A stretch of 64,000 bases of DNA, from the NCBI GenBank assembly GCA_963706785.1, contig CAVPNJ010000006.1, forward strand, positions 224,415 through 288,414. Reading direction: 5' to 3'. The position numbers and the translations under genes are program-made. The notes beneath the pieces were generated by a model. The model searched no databases. It saw only the letters and a list, made by a program, of their open reading frames with translations, and was not told where the DNA came from. Position 1 is the stretch's first letter. Every line of letters begins with the position of its first letter. This DNA is from Pollutimonas sp963706785. GTDB taxonomy: Bacteria > Pseudomonadota > Gammaproteobacteria > Burkholderiales > Burkholderiaceae_B. Below are positions 1-9,704 of the stretch, piece after piece.

Positions 1-68
1 AGCGCGCGCTTCACATCTGGTGCGCATTCATGTTTTCCCCGTTCGTTTCTAGTTTCTCGGAGATTTAA

Positions 69-1076
69 ATGTCTTTCATAAAACGATTTGCCCAAGCTGG
101 CTTTCTGGCGCTTGGCCTGACCGCAGGCAGCGCCATGGCGCAAACCGCCATCTGCTACAACTGTCCGACGGAATGGGCAGATTGGGGCACGCAGTTACGC
201 GCGATTAAGGACAAGACGGGAGTCACGATACCTCCCGACAATAAGAACTCCGGCCAATCATTGGCCCAGTTGGTTGCGGAAAAGGCTAATCCTGTCGCCG
301 ATATGGTTTATATGGGAATCTCATTCGCCGCCCAGGCGGAGAAGGAAGGCGTGGTCGCCACCTATAAACCGGCGGGATGGGACGATATTCCGACCGATCT
401 CAAGGACGCCAACGGACACTGGTTTTCCATCCATTCCGGTACGATGGGATTCATGGTGAACGTGGACGCCCTCGATGGCAAACCCATTCCAAAATCGTGG
501 GCGGATTTGCTCAAGCCAGAATACAAGGGCCTGGTCGGCTTCCTTGATCCGTCCTCCGCGTTCGTGGGCTACGTAGGCGCCGTTGCGGCTAACCAAGCTC
601 TGGGCGGCTCTTTAGATAACTTTGATCCCGTCATCAAGTATTTCAAAACCATGCAGGCCAACGAGCCCATCGTACCTAAGCAAACTTCCTATGCGCGTTT
701 GCTATCGGGTGAAATTGCAATCCTTCTTGATTATGACTTCAACGCCTACCGCGCCAAGCACAAGGACAAGGCTAACGTTGAGTTCGTGATTCCTGCCGAA
801 GGTACGGTTGCGGTGCCCTACGTGATGAGCCTGGTTGCGAATGCGCCCCATGCAGATGCTGCTAAGAAGGCGCTGGATTTCGTGTTGTCCGATGAAGGTC
901 AAGCCATCTGGGCCCGCGCGTTCCTGCGCCCCGTGCGTGCCGATGCTATGCCCAAAGACGTCGAAGCTCTATTCCTGCCTGCAACCGAGTATGCGCGCGT
1001 CAAGCCCATTGATTACGCCCGCATGGCCGAGGTTCAACGCGGCTTCTCGGATCGTTACTTGAAAGAAGTGCGGTAA
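69..1076 (+). CDS. ABC transporter periplasmic solute-binding protein (Fbp/PotD/phosphonate type)
   Basis: This 335-residue protein begins with a Sec signal peptide: charged start MSFIKR, a hydrophobic stretch, then an AMAQ cleavage site near residue 25. The mature part resembles class F extracellular solute-binding proteins (iron, polyamine and 2-aminoethylphosphonate binders), for example the stretches near SWADLLKPEYKG and DEGQAIWARAFLRPVR. It should deliver its ligand to the two permeases encoded next. A GGAG ribosome site lies just upstream of the ATG. It is the first gene of a five-gene operon ending in a phosphoesterase, so a phosphorus-containing ligand is an inference; the sequence alone does not fix the substrate. 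Confidence 0.85.
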   Translation: MSFIKRFAQAGFLALGLTAGSAMAQTAICYNCPTEWADWGTQLRAIKDKTGVTIPPDNKNSGQSLAQLVAEKANPVADMVYMGISFAAQAEKEGVVATYKPAGWDDIPTDLKDANGHWFSIHSGTMGFMVNVDALDGKPIPKSWADLLKPEYKGLVGFLDPSSAFVGYVGAVAANQALGGSLDNFDPVIKYFKTMQANEPIVPKQTSYARLLSGEIAILLDYDFNAYRAKHKDKANVEFVIPAEGTVAVPYVMSLVANAPHADAAKKALDFVLSDEGQAIWARAFLRPVRADAMPKDVEALFLPATEYARVKPIDYARMAEVQRGFSDRYLKEVR

Positions 1077-1094
1077 AGGACGGTACCCCACGCC

Positions 1095-1922
1095 ATGAAA
1101 GCCATTATGTTCACCTTGGACGGACGGCGCGGGGTAATCCTGGCATGTATGGCGCCAGCAGCCGCATTTTTCTTTGCTTTTTGGTTGCTGCCTACCGCAC
1201 GCCTGATTACCATTCCCGCAGAAAAAGGCTGGTCGGCCTATTTCCAAATACTGACTGATTCGCGGTATCTTGAAAGCATACTTAACACCGTATTGCTTTC
1301 ACTGGCCGTGACCATTTCTACCCTTGTCATTGGGGCGGCTACCGGCATTTACCTGGCGCGCCGATCCTTTCCGGGGCGTCAAACCTTGTTGGCGCTGCTG
1401 ACACTGCCTTTGGCGTTTCCGGGCGTCATTGTTGGGTTCTTCGTTATTTTGCTGGGTGGCCGCCAAGGGTTGGTAGCGGATTTCACCCATTGGCTGGGAC
1501 TGGGGCGCGTAACGTTCGCCTATGGTTTAACGGGCTTGTTTCTAGCGTATCTGTATTTTTCCTTGCCACGTGCAGTGGCTTCATATACGGCCGCTGCCGA
1601 GGCCATCGACGTGCAACTTGAAGAGGCCGCCCGCATGCTTGGCGCTTCGCGCTGGCACATTACGCGCGATGTATGGATTCCGCAGCTGGGCCCAACCACG
1701 GTAGCCTGCGGGGCGATTGTGTTTGCAACGGCCATGGGCGCTTTCGGTACCGCATTCACGCTTGCTAGCAAGGTCGAAGTGTTGCCGATCACCATTTACA
1801 ACGAATTTACGAACTACGCCAATTTCGCAACGGCGGCGGCCTTGTCGATCGTTTTGGGCCTGATCACCTGGGCCGTGTTGTTTGCTGCCCGCATGCTCAG
1901 CGGCCTATCGCCGGCGCGTTAA
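1095..1922 (+). CDS. ABC transporter permease, subunit 1
   Basis: A 275-residue inner-membrane protein with about six hydrophobic segments and the binding-protein-dependent permease signature around residues 170-195 (EEAARMLGASRWHITRDVWIP), the EAA loop that docks on the ATPase. It follows the binding protein by 18 bp and precedes the second permease by 9 bp, so it is co-transcribed. It forms one half of the translocation pore. The family covers spermidine/putrescine, iron and 2-aminoethylphosphonate importers, and I cannot choose between them from sequence alone. Confidence 0.87.
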   Translation: MKAIMFTLDGRRGVILACMAPAAAFFFAFWLLPTARLITIPAEKGWSAYFQILTDSRYLESILNTVLLSLAVTISTLVIGAATGIYLARRSFPGRQTLLALLTLPLAFPGVIVGFFVILLGGRQGLVADFTHWLGLGRVTFAYGLTGLFLAYLYFSLPRAVASYTAAAEAIDVQLEEAARMLGASRWHITRDVWIPQLGPTTVACGAIVFATAMGAFGTAFTLASKVEVLPITIYNEFTNYANFATAAALSIVLGLITWAVLFAARMLSGLSPAR

Positions 1923-1931
1923 GGAATCTCT

Positions 1932-2733
1932 ATGAAGCTATCTCGAGTTGACCGCGCACCGATTTTGTTCGCCACCACAGTCGCCGTCACCCTTTTCATG
2001 ATTGGGCCGATGCTGATTTCGATTCTGGCGGGGCTAGTGCAAAACTACAGTCGTGGAATTGGCAGCGGTTGTCACCTTGCGATGGCTGGGGGAGGTATGG
2101 TCCGTCTATGGCAGTACTGTGAACGCGTCCATTAGCCTGGCACTGGCTTGTGTGGTCTGCACTGTAATCGCGGGCGTGCCGTGCGCCTACGCCCTGGCCC
2201 GCAGTCGGACGCGCGCCGCGCGCGTTTTCGAAGAGCTACTTACGCTTCCGGTGGCTGTACCGGGACTTGCCACCGCGCTGGCTTTGATACTGGCGTACGG
2301 CGGAACAACGACGTTCCGCCAAAGCTTTGCTTTCATACTGGTGGGCCATGTGGTATTTACCTTGCCGTTCATGGTCCGGACAGTTTCGTCGGCCTTCCAG
2401 CGCAATGAGCTGCTAGCAATCGAAGAAGCCGCGCGGACTCTTGGTGCGAATTTTCCCCAACGCTTTCTGGGCGTGCTGGTGCCTGCGGTGTTGCCGTCTA
2501 TCGTGGCGGGCATGCTTATGGTGTTTACGCTTTCGATTGGGGAATTCAACCTGACCTGGATGTTGCACACACCGTTAACAAGGACTTTACCGGTTGGATT
2601 GGCCGATAGCTATGCGTCAATGCGGATCGAAATTGGGTCAGCCTACACGCTCGTGTTCTTCATCGTCATTTTGCCTATCCTGTGGCTGCTACAGGCGGTG
2701 TCGAATTTTGTGCAGAAACGATATGCGAGTTAA
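1932..2733 (+). pseudogene. ABC transporter permease, subunit 2 (single frameshift)
   Basis: The start ATG at 1932 opens a frame reading MKLSRVDRAP through a first membrane segment, which then stops. The remainder, from about 2071 to 2733, is in the next frame and contains TLRWLGEVWS, further membrane segments and the EAA loop (EEAARTLGANFPQRF). Removing one T near 2071 joins the two parts as GSG-VTLRW and gives a normal permease of about 266 residues. The frame break is therefore one extra base, probably a sequence error because the rest of the operon is intact. It forms the second half of the importer pore and is followed 9 bp later by the ATPase gene. Confidence 0.83.
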
Positions 2734-2742
2734 AGAACGCTT

Positions 2743-3804
2743 ATGAAACTTGAAAAAACGCGGGTCGAAGTCATTAATGCTGCCAAGACATTCCCCGATG
2801 GCACACGAGGGCTGTTGCCCACCAATTTAGTAATAGAACCGGGTGAAGTCATCGCATTGCTTGGGCCTTCAGGCTGCGGAAAAACGACCTTGCTGCGTCT
2901 GCTTGCTGGACTTGAACCGGCCGACGAGGGAAGCGCAATCGTTTTTGGCGACCAGGATGTCACTCGCCGTCCCGTTGAGAAACGAGGTGTGGGCATGGTG
3001 TTTCAGAACTACGCATTATTCCCGCAAATGAGCGTTGAGGCCAATATTGGCTATGGGCTCACGATCCGCGGGGTCACGGCGCAGGAACGGAAAAAGGCCG
3101 TCGGCGAGCTCATTGATTTGGTGCGCTTGAATGGGCTCGAGAAGAAAAGACCGACAGAGCTTTCTGGTGGCCAGCGCCAGCGTGTGGCGCTGGCCCGCGC
3201 AGTGGCGGTGCGTCCGCGTATATTGCTTCTGGATGAACCCTTGGCGGCCCTGGATGCGAAGTTGAAAGAGTCACTGCGCGTGGAACTTGCCGAGCTTCTG
3301 CGCCGCTTGGGCACCACCGCGGTCCATGTTACGCATGACCAGCAAGAAGCGCTCGCCATCGCGGACCGGCTCGCAGTCATGCACGCCGGCACCATCGTCC
3401 AGATAGGCGATGGCGAGTCCATTTATCGCAAGCCCACGCATCCCTTTGTTGCGCAATTTCTCGGCCGCGTCAATACACTGAAACGAGATGAGCAGGCGCG
3501 CGCATATGGTGTCATAAGCCTGGGTGGCAATAGCGTGCCTTGCCCTGAAGCTTTGCGAGGGCATCGTTCCGTGATGCTGCGCCCAGAGGATGTCCAACTG
3601 GGACCTGTGCATGAAGGTTGCGCACTGGCGCGGGTCGAACAACGGGTGTTTCTCGGTGATCGAGTGCAGTTCCGCGTGTCAACGGAAGGTCAAGATCCGC
3701 TACTCGTCGAGATGCACGGCCATAGTCCTTACCAGGTCGGCAACACTGTGGGAATTTCAATAGATCCTGAACGGCTTTTACCGACTTTGGAGTTATCGAC
3801 ATGA
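2743..3804 (+). CDS. ABC transporter ATP-binding protein (PotA/FbpC type)
   Basis: A 353-residue ATPase. Walker A is GPSGCGKTT near residue 40, the Q-loop is VFQNYALF, the signature is LSGGQRQRVALARA, Walker B is LLLDEPLAALD and the H-loop histidine is in HVTHDQQEA. A C-terminal extension of about 110 residues after the nucleotide-binding domain matches the TOBE-type domain of the polyamine/iron/phosphonate importer family. It powers the two permeases immediately upstream. Its stop overlaps the start of the phosphoesterase by 4 bp (ATGA), indicating translational coupling. Confidence 0.92.
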   Translation: MKLEKTRVEVINAAKTFPDGTRGLLPTNLVIEPGEVIALLGPSGCGKTTLLRLLAGLEPADEGSAIVFGDQDVTRRPVEKRGVGMVFQNYALFPQMSVEANIGYGLTIRGVTAQERKKAVGELIDLVRLNGLEKKRPTELSGGQRQRVALARAVAVRPRILLLDEPLAALDAKLKESLRVELAELLRRLGTTAVHVTHDQQEALAIADRLAVMHAGTIVQIGDGESIYRKPTHPFVAQFLGRVNTLKRDEQARAYGVISLGGNSVPCPEALRGHRSVMLRPEDVQLGPVHEGCALARVEQRVFLGDRVQFRVSTEGQDPLLVEMHGHSPYQVGNTVGISIDPERLLPTLELST

Positions 3805-4628
3805 ATACTTCTATTGTGCAGATCACTGATCTGCATATACGCGAACCCGGACGGCTGGCCTATGGACGACTCGACACGGCGCCCTACCTGCGTACGGCTG
3901 TCGATACTATCAATGCCTTGCGTCAACGCCCAAGAGCAGTGGTCGTGACCGGGGACTTGACCGACTTTGGCCGCGCCGCCGAGTATAGCTACCTGCGAGA
4001 GTTGCTTGCGCCACTGAAGATGCCGGTTTACTTGCTTCCCGGCAACCACGATGACCGTGAGCAATTACGAAGCACTTTTCAGGATCACAGCTACCTTGGT
4101 ATCGATGGATATATTCAATACACGGTGGATATCGACGAAATCCGTCTGGTTGCACTCGACACGTGCACAATGGGACAGAGCGCGGGAAGTCTGTGCAATG
4201 AGCGGCTAGGATGGTTGGAGGAAGTATTGGCGACCAGTACCGATAAGCCGGTGGTTATCGCCATGCATCATCCACCGTTTCGCACGCTAATCGGCCACAT
4301 GGACGAAATAGGTCTGCTTGCCGGTGCTACGGAATTAGAGGCCATCGTGGCCCGCTACACCAATGTCGAACGGCTGATTTGCGGCCATTTGCATCGGCCG
4401 ATCGAAGTGCGTTTCGGGGGCACCATCGCATCCACGGCGCCGTCGCCCGCACATCAGGTATCTTTGGATCTTGATGACGCGGCGGCGTCGACGTGGACTC
4501 TTGAACCCCCAGCATTTCGCGTTCACGCCTGGGATGCCATCAATCGACGCCTTGTGACGCACAGCATGCCCACTGGCAGCTTCGAGGGACCTTATCCCTT
4601 TCATGAAGACGGCGTGTTGATTGATTGA
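3801..4628 (+). CDS. Metallophosphoesterase, cyclic-nucleotide or glycerophosphodiester phosphodiesterase-like
   Basis: This 275-residue protein carries the full calcineurin-like metal ligand set: TDLH near residue 10, GDLTDFG, GNHDDR, MHHPPF and GHLHRP. These are the ligands of a two-metal hydrolase of the CpdA/GpdQ family. No signal peptide is seen, so it should act in the cytoplasm. It is the last gene of the ABC importer operon and overlaps the ATPase gene by 4 bp. The context suggests that it hydrolyses the imported compound, perhaps a phosphodiester such as a glycerophosphodiester, but a cAMP phosphodiesterase role cannot be excluded. Confidence 0.82.
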   Translation: MNTSIVQITDLHIREPGRLAYGRLDTAPYLRTAVDTINALRQRPRAVVVTGDLTDFGRAAEYSYLRELLAPLKMPVYLLPGNHDDREQLRSTFQDHSYLGIDGYIQYTVDIDEIRLVALDTCTMGQSAGSLCNERLGWLEEVLATSTDKPVVIAMHHPPFRTLIGHMDEIGLLAGATELEAIVARYTNVERLICGHLHRPIEVRFGGTIASTAPSPAHQVSLDLDDAAASTWTLEPPAFRVHAWDAINRRLVTHSMPTGSFEGPYPFHEDGVLID

Positions 4629-4704
4629 CGTCTGGCTCTTGCCTTAATGATTAGAATTGATCCTATGACAAGAGCGGGCCACTAATACCTGAAGCCGTTC
4701 CGAA

Positions 4705-5030
4705 TTATTCGGCTTCCAGCTTTATTTCCTTGGCCATGTCACGATATTTATTGGTTTCGGCAGCTAGCAGCTTCTGTGCTTCGGCAATCGAATTAAGCGG
4801 CGCGACTTCCGATCCGACGGAAGACAACGCTTTAAGTACCGCTGGGTCTTTCATCGTGTCGCCAATTGCCTGATGTAGACGATTTTGAATTTCTTCGGGT
4901 GTGCCTTTCTTGACCATAAGGCCCGCCCAAATCTGTTGATTGAAGTCACGCAGTTGTTTCCCCTCGCCAAACGCAGGAATAGCGGGATCGAGTTCCCTTC
5001 AAAAAGCTTGTATATCGGTTTCATAGTCAC
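4705..5030 (-). pseudogene. Remnant of a Bug/TctC solute-binding protein (C-terminal part only)
   Basis: From about 4996 down to 4705 the minus strand reads DPAIPAFGEGKQLRDF, then NQQIWAGLMVKKGTPEEI, and ends KYRDMAKEIKLEAE. This matches the C-terminal lobe of tripartite-tricarboxylate-type (Bug) binding proteins. A stop lies just upstream in this frame, and a neighbouring frame opens with MKPIYKLFEG at about 5022. No N-terminal lobe or signal peptide is present. It appears to be a decayed gene at the edge of a region rich in intact Bug genes. Confidence 0.65.
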
Positions 5031-5456
5031 TCCCCAAGGATCCGAAGGCAGATTTGCGGCGCTCTGTGTTGAGCACTCGATGCGCAAGAGCCACAATTGT
5101 GGCCGGAGTCATGGTACGACGCGAGACACTGGGTCAGCACTAGGTAGTTATAAGGATGCCAATTGTCTCCGTGATCGAGGTCTCAACGCTGTGAGGGTTC
5201 AGCGGCCGGCCCTGCCTTACGCCTTGCAGTGGGGTACATCCTGTCGGCCTGCCTTAATAAAAGTGAGCCTATCTAACTGAGCGACGATCTTGAATAACTG
5301 CAAAAGCTTTTTTGGAGCACGGTTACGTAGCGGGACCAACAATGTCGAACGCTTGCTAGTATTAACTTAAGTTAAAAAAGACGCCCCGACAGAACCAGCC
5401 TATCGGCGCGCCTTAGTATCGTTAGCGTTTTGACCTGAGCATATTCGTTCTGTGGG
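5031..5456. other. Non-coding stretch, no gene recognised
   Basis: About 425 bp between the Bug remnant and the next intact Bug gene. Short open frames occur here but none resembles a known protein or has a good ribosome site. The stretch probably holds decayed sequence from the missing half of the remnant gene. Confidence 0.5.
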
Positions 5457-6425
5457 TTATTGGATTTTTATACCAGCATCATCGACGACCTTTTGGATCA
5501 TTGCCGTGTCGACCTTTATCTGTTCAAGAAAGTTCGCCGAACTGCCGCCACCAGGTTCCGCACCTTTGCTAGCCAAGATATCTAGCACTTTAGGCGTTTT
5601 CAGGATTTCATTGATTCGCGTGTTTAGTAGCTTGGTAATGTCGTCGGGCATATTGGCCGGCCCAATAACGCCAAACCACTGGCTCATGTTCACGCCTGGA
5701 TAGCCGACTTCGGCCATGGTCGGAACATCGGGAATGAGCGGCGAGCGCTTTGCACTGGTTATGGCGATGCCATTGAGTTTTCCGGCTTTTATGTTGGGCA
5801 CCATAAGCGGCGGCGAATCGATGTTCATATCGACTTCTCCGGACAACAGGTCGTTCAATGCCTGGCTGCTGCCCTTGTATGGAACATGCAGCATTTTTAT
5901 ATTGGCATTTTGCGCAAGTTGTGCGCCAGCGAGATGCTGCGAGCTGCCGACCCCCGAAGAGGCATAGCGCATTTCATTTTTTTGCGCCGCCGCGATGAAT
6001 TCCTTCATGTTATGGATGTTTAAACGTGGCGTTGTGGTCAAAATCAACGGCGTGCTTGCAACCATCGCAATGGGAGTGAAGTCTTTGATCACATCGTAGG
6101 GCAGACTTTTATATAAGGCCGGTGCAGACGCATTCGAGTTGGAATGCCCCATTAATAATGTATAGCCGTCAGGGGCGGCGCGTGCGACCATTTCCGCAGC
6201 AATTGTGCCTGCGGCTCCTGGCTTGTTTTCCACGACGACAGTTTGATGCAGGGTCTTTTCCAGCTCGCTGGACAAGAGGCGCGCCACCACATCGGTGAAT
6301 CCGCCGGGGCTAAAACCTACAATCATTTTTATTGGCTTTGTAGGGTAATTGCTTGCTGCCATGCTAAGAGCCGATGCTGACGCAAGGATGCCAGCGCCAA
6401 GGGCTTTTATTAATATATGATTCAT
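5457..6425 (-). CDS. Tripartite tricarboxylate transporter (Bug/TctC) substrate-binding protein
   Basis: A 322-residue periplasmic binding protein with a signal peptide ending near SMAAS at residue 25. Family hallmarks are YPTKPIKMIVGFSPGG, the loop ENKPGAAGTIAAE, the segment DGYTLLMG and HVPYKGSSQALNDLLSGEVD. Bug proteins bind carboxylates or other small acids and many are encoded without membrane partners, as here. It lies 83 bp after the HMG-CoA-lyase-like gene in the same direction, so it probably captures the substrate of that pathway. A CAGGAG ribosome site precedes the ATG. Confidence 0.92.
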   Translation of the reverse strand: MNHILIKALGAGILASASALSMAASNYPTKPIKMIVGFSPGGFTDVVARLLSSELEKTLHQTVVVENKPGAAGTIAAEMVARAAPDGYTLLMGHSNSNASAPALYKSLPYDVIKDFTPIAMVASTPLILTTTPRLNIHNMKEFIAAAQKNEMRYASSGVGSSQHLAGAQLAQNANIKMLHVPYKGSSQALNDLLSGEVDMNIDSPPLMVPNIKAGKLNGIAITSAKRSPLIPDVPTMAEVGYPGVNMSQWFGVIGPANMPDDITKLLNTRINEILKTPKVLDILASKGAEPGGGSSANFLEQIKVDTAMIQKVVDDAGIKIQ

Positions 6426-6508
6426 TCTGTCTCCTGTTTTTTAATAATAAGTTTTTCGTACCGCGACTGCGCTACCTCCTTTCGACTGTAATAGGCCTGT
6501 AGTAATTT

Positions 6509-7498
6509 CTATGTCCTGTTGCGGCTTAGGGCGCGCGCATGGATTTCTGCGAAGTCACTTGGAACTGGAAAACGCTTATCCCACTTCCCTGCCTTCATCA
6601 CTTGGCCAGGTACGTCGTGGTTGACGAAGCCAGGCATTTGCGAAGCGCAAAATATCAACCGATTCAAATCGATTCCGGTTTCAAAGCCCATACTGTCCAG
6701 CATATGCACCAAATCCTCTGTGCATATATTGCCCGTTGCGCCCGGGGCATAAGGGCATCCCCCCAGACCCGCCAGCGAACTATCATAACGGTCGATGCCG
6801 ACCGCAAGGCCTGCGATGACGTTGGCAAGCCCCATTCCCCGTGTATTGTGAAAGTGTAGGGTAAGTTCCAGCCCCTTCCAACGATCCGCCAACCCATCGC
6901 ACAATAGCTCGACCTGACGCGGATTGGCCATACCCGTGGTGTCGCATACCGTGATGCCAGTCGCGCCTCGAGCGGCCAGGGTGTCCCCGATTTTCAAGAC
7001 TTCCTCTTCGGGAACCACACCTTCCATCGGGCAGCCGAACGCCGTGGAAATCGATATATTGACCGCCACGCGGTCGCCAATCTCGTCGATAATTTCCGAT
7101 AGAACGCTGAGCGATTGTTCGCGTGTCATTCGGGTATTGGCAAGGTTATGCGTTTCGCTGGCAGACATGACTAGATTGATTTCATCGACCCCGCAGGCCA
7201 GCGCGCGTTCGGCGCCCCGCATATTGGGCACAAGACAAGCATATTTGACCGTGGGCGAACGCTCGATGCCCTTCATGACCTCTTCTGCATCACGCAGCGC
7301 AGGAATCGCCTTGGGCGAAGTAAAAGACGTCGCTTCGATTTTGGATAAGCCAGTGCGGCTTAATGCATTGATCAGTTCTATCTTGTCTTGTGTTGGGACG
7401 AAAATAGGCTCGATTTGCAGCCCGTCTCGCATGGCGACATCGTGGACGAAGATCTTTCTTTTGGTGTTGCCCATGAATTTAGATTGCACGCCGGTCAT
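6509..7498 (-). CDS. Hydroxymethylglutaryl-CoA lyase family protein
   Basis: A 329-residue HMGL/DRE-TIM-type lyase. It contains the divalent-metal and catalytic motif RDGLQIE near residue 25, the metal-binding HFHNTRG, and the active-site loop GLGGCPYAPGATGN with the conserved Cys of HMG-CoA lyases. The reaction is retro-Claisen cleavage of a 3-hydroxy-3-methyl acyl-CoA to acetyl-CoA plus a keto acid. The ATG at 7498 overlaps the stop of the upstream CoA-transferase by one base (TGATG). The pairing suggests that an acid is activated by CoA transfer and then cleaved; HMG-CoA or a citramalyl-CoA-like substrate are possibilities. Confidence 0.88.
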   Translation of the reverse strand: MTGVQSKFMGNTKRKIFVHDVAMRDGLQIEPIFVPTQDKIELINALSRTGLSKIEATSFTSPKAIPALRDAEEVMKGIERSPTVKYACLVPNMRGAERALACGVDEINLVMSASETHNLANTRMTREQSLSVLSEIIDEIGDRVAVNISISTAFGCPMEGVVPEEEVLKIGDTLAARGATGITVCDTTGMANPRQVELLCDGLADRWKGLELTLHFHNTRGMGLANVIAGLAVGIDRYDSSLAGLGGCPYAPGATGNICTEDLVHMLDSMGFETGIDLNRLIFCASQMPGFVNHDVPGQVMKAGKWDKRFPVPSDFAEIHARALSRNRT

Positions 7499-8698
7499 CA
7501 AATAACCCCCGATTTTCGTAAGCGTTCCATTGCTTCGCTACCCAGTCCCAGCTCAGCCAGAACGCTTTCGGTATGCTCACCCAGCAGCGGTCCACCGCCC
7601 GAGAAGCTGCCTGGAGTGGCGCTTAACTTGGGCACCACGCCGGGCACCTTCAGCCTAGAACCGTCATGCAACGTGATTTCGCGAATCATGTCGCGCGCCT
7701 GATATTGCTCGTCTTCAACGATATCTTCGACGGTGAAGACTTTCCCAGCTGGAACGCCAGCTTTGCCCAAGGCGTCCAATGCGTTGGCCATAGACTGAGA
7801 TGCGCTCCATTTGGCGATGGCCGAGTCGATACGTTCCATATGCCTGACCCGGCCCGGGTTTCTTGCCAGTTCCGGGTCATTGCCCAGGTCGTTCGCGCCC
7901 GATCAGCGTCATCAACCTTTTGTAAATGCTGTCGCCATTGCCGGCAATCAAAATATACCGGCCGTCGGCACAGGGATAGGCATTGGTAGGCGCGATGCCT
8001 TGCAACGCGCTGCCAGCGGGCTCGCGGATAAGGCCTAAGCGATCGAATTCGGGAACAGCTCCTTCCAGCATATTGAAAACCGACTCATACAGGGCTACAT
8101 CAATAACTTGCCCCATGCCCGACCGAGCGTCGCGTTGGTAGAGCGCCAGCAAGACGCCGATTACGCCATGCAGAGCGGACAATGAATCCCCAATGCTGAT
8201 CCCGGGGCGCACCGGCGGCTTTCCCGGTTCGCCGGTGATATAGCGAAAGCCGCCCATAGCCTCGGCGACCACGCCGTAACCAGGCAGGTCTTTCATCGGC
8301 CCAGTTTGGCCATAGCCCGAAACACGCAACATGACGAGCTTCGGATTTGTCGCGGACAGGGACTCGTAATCAAGCCCCCATTGTTCGAGCGTGCCGGGCC
8401 TGAAGTTTTCAATTAAGACGTCGGCTTCCAGTATCAGCTTGCGGACAAGTTCCTGCCCTTCTTTTTGACGTAAGTCGATAGCGACCGATTTTTTGTTGCG
8501 CGCCTGTACGTGCCACCACATTGATGTCTCGCCTTCGGCAGTCCGCCATGAGCGCAGTGGGTCGCCGACCTGCGGCGGCTCAATCTTGATGACATCGGCT
8601 CCGAAATCGCCCAAGGTCTTGGCTGCAAATGGCCCCGCAATCAGGCTGCCCATTTCGATGACGCGAATACCGTCCAACGGTCTATGATTCGTTTTCAC
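7498..8698 (-). pseudogene. Type III (CaiB/BaiF) CoA-transferase, single frameshift
   Basis: The first 270 residues (from 8698) read as a normal family III CoA-transferase: VIEMGSLIAGPFAAKTLG, the ENFRPGTLEQWGLDY segment, and IDVALYES with the catalytic Asp. Near 7893 the frame breaks. Removing one base joins LIGR to NDLGNDPELARNPGR, and the last 130 residues continue to 7498, giving about 400 residues in all, the normal family length. The protein would move CoA from a donor such as succinyl-CoA to an organic acid. It is translationally coupled to the downstream lyase. The break is probably a sequence error. Confidence 0.85.
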
Positions 8699-8810
8699 AT
8701 CTGCTCCACTGTAACGGGGTTAAACCACCGGACTATATGCGGCTTCGGCATGACTGTGAAGCAGTGCTTTGGAAATGCAGCCATCGCAGTTAGAGATGTC
8801 TGTTTTTAGG

Positions 8811-9704
8811 TCAGTGCGGTGCCTTCTGTGCCAGGTGGTTCAGTAGTAGGCGAGACAGCAAGGTCAACGTATCTGGGTTTTTTACCACCAGTAAAAGATT
8901 GCGCGAAGCCCATGGTTCATTCAAGGGTCGGGCCATCAGCTTTTCAGCTTCAAGAAAGGGAATTGCACTGCCCGTAGGCAAAATTCCTATGCCCATTCCT
9001 AACGAAATCATGCGCCGCAATCCGTCGAAGCTGGTTGCCTGGATGCGTAGCTTTAATGGCATGCCCAGCTGGTGCGCGGCGTTCGTCAGGGAGTTGCATA
9101 AGGAAGATCCCCTGGGCAATCCCACATGATCAAATTTGAGCGTTTCTGAAAAGCGCAGGGATTCCTTTTCCCCCAAAGGATGACCCTGTGGCATGAGGAC
9201 CATCAGTTGATCGGACCTATACAACTGCGCCTCCAGGCCATCGAGGGGCCTTTGCGCCACCATAATGCCGATATCGGCAAAGCCGTTCGTGACCCTTTTT
9301 TGCACTTCCTCACTGGTGTGCTCTTCCAGATCGATTTTGACCGTTGGATGCCGCTTCAGAAAAATCGAGAGATCGTTGGGAAGAAATTGGACGATGGCCG
9401 ACGTGTTGGCCACTAGCCTGATCTGACCTTTGACTCCGTTGGCATAATTGCTCATCGCGCTATCCAGGCTCGATAACCGTTCAAAGACTTGCGTGGCATA
9501 AAGAACCAGTTCACCGCCTGCCTGCGTTAGGATCACTCCGCGCCGATGTCGGTAAAAAAGTTCTGCGCCTATGTTTTTTTCGAGTTCTGATATTCGCTTG
9601 CTAATTGCTGAGGGCACCGTGTGCTCTTTAAGCGCGGCCTTGGCGATCGAACCTTCCTGAGCGACAGACAGAAATGCTCGGAGAGTATGGATGTCGTATT
9701 TCAT
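8811..9704 (-). CDS. LysR-family transcriptional regulator
   Basis: A 297-residue LysR-type regulator. The N-terminal winged helix-turn-helix is MKYDIHTLRAFLSVAQEGS with AAL..HTVPSAISKRISELE, and the remainder is a typical inducer-binding domain (GQIRLVANTSAIVQFLP, MISLGMGIGILPTG). It lies 112 bp upstream of the CoA-transferase operon in the same direction and is divergent from the amidase gene 150 bp away, so it could control either cluster. The inducer is unknown. Confidence 0.9.
   Translation of the reverse strand: MKYDIHTLRAFLSVAQEGSIAKAALKEHTVPSAISKRISELEKNIGAELFYRHRRGVILTQAGGELVLYATQVFERLSSLDSAMSNYANGVKGQIRLVANTSAIVQFLPNDLSIFLKRHPTVKIDLEEHTSEEVQKRVTNGFADIGIMVAQRPLDGLEAQLYRSDQLMVLMPQGHPLGEKESLRFSETLKFDHVGLPRGSSLCNSLTNAAHQLGMPLKLRIQATSFDGLRRMISLGMGIGILPTGSAIPFLEAEKLMARPLNEPWASRNLLLVVKNPDTLTLLSRLLLNHLAQKAPH

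Noticed and set aside
1932..2135. A separate 67-residue protein
   Set aside because: It is only the first part of the second permease, separated from the rest by one extra base near 2071.
4885..5280. 131-residue open frame on the plus strand
   Set aside because: It overlaps the Bug remnant on the other strand, has no ribosome site and no recognisable similarity.
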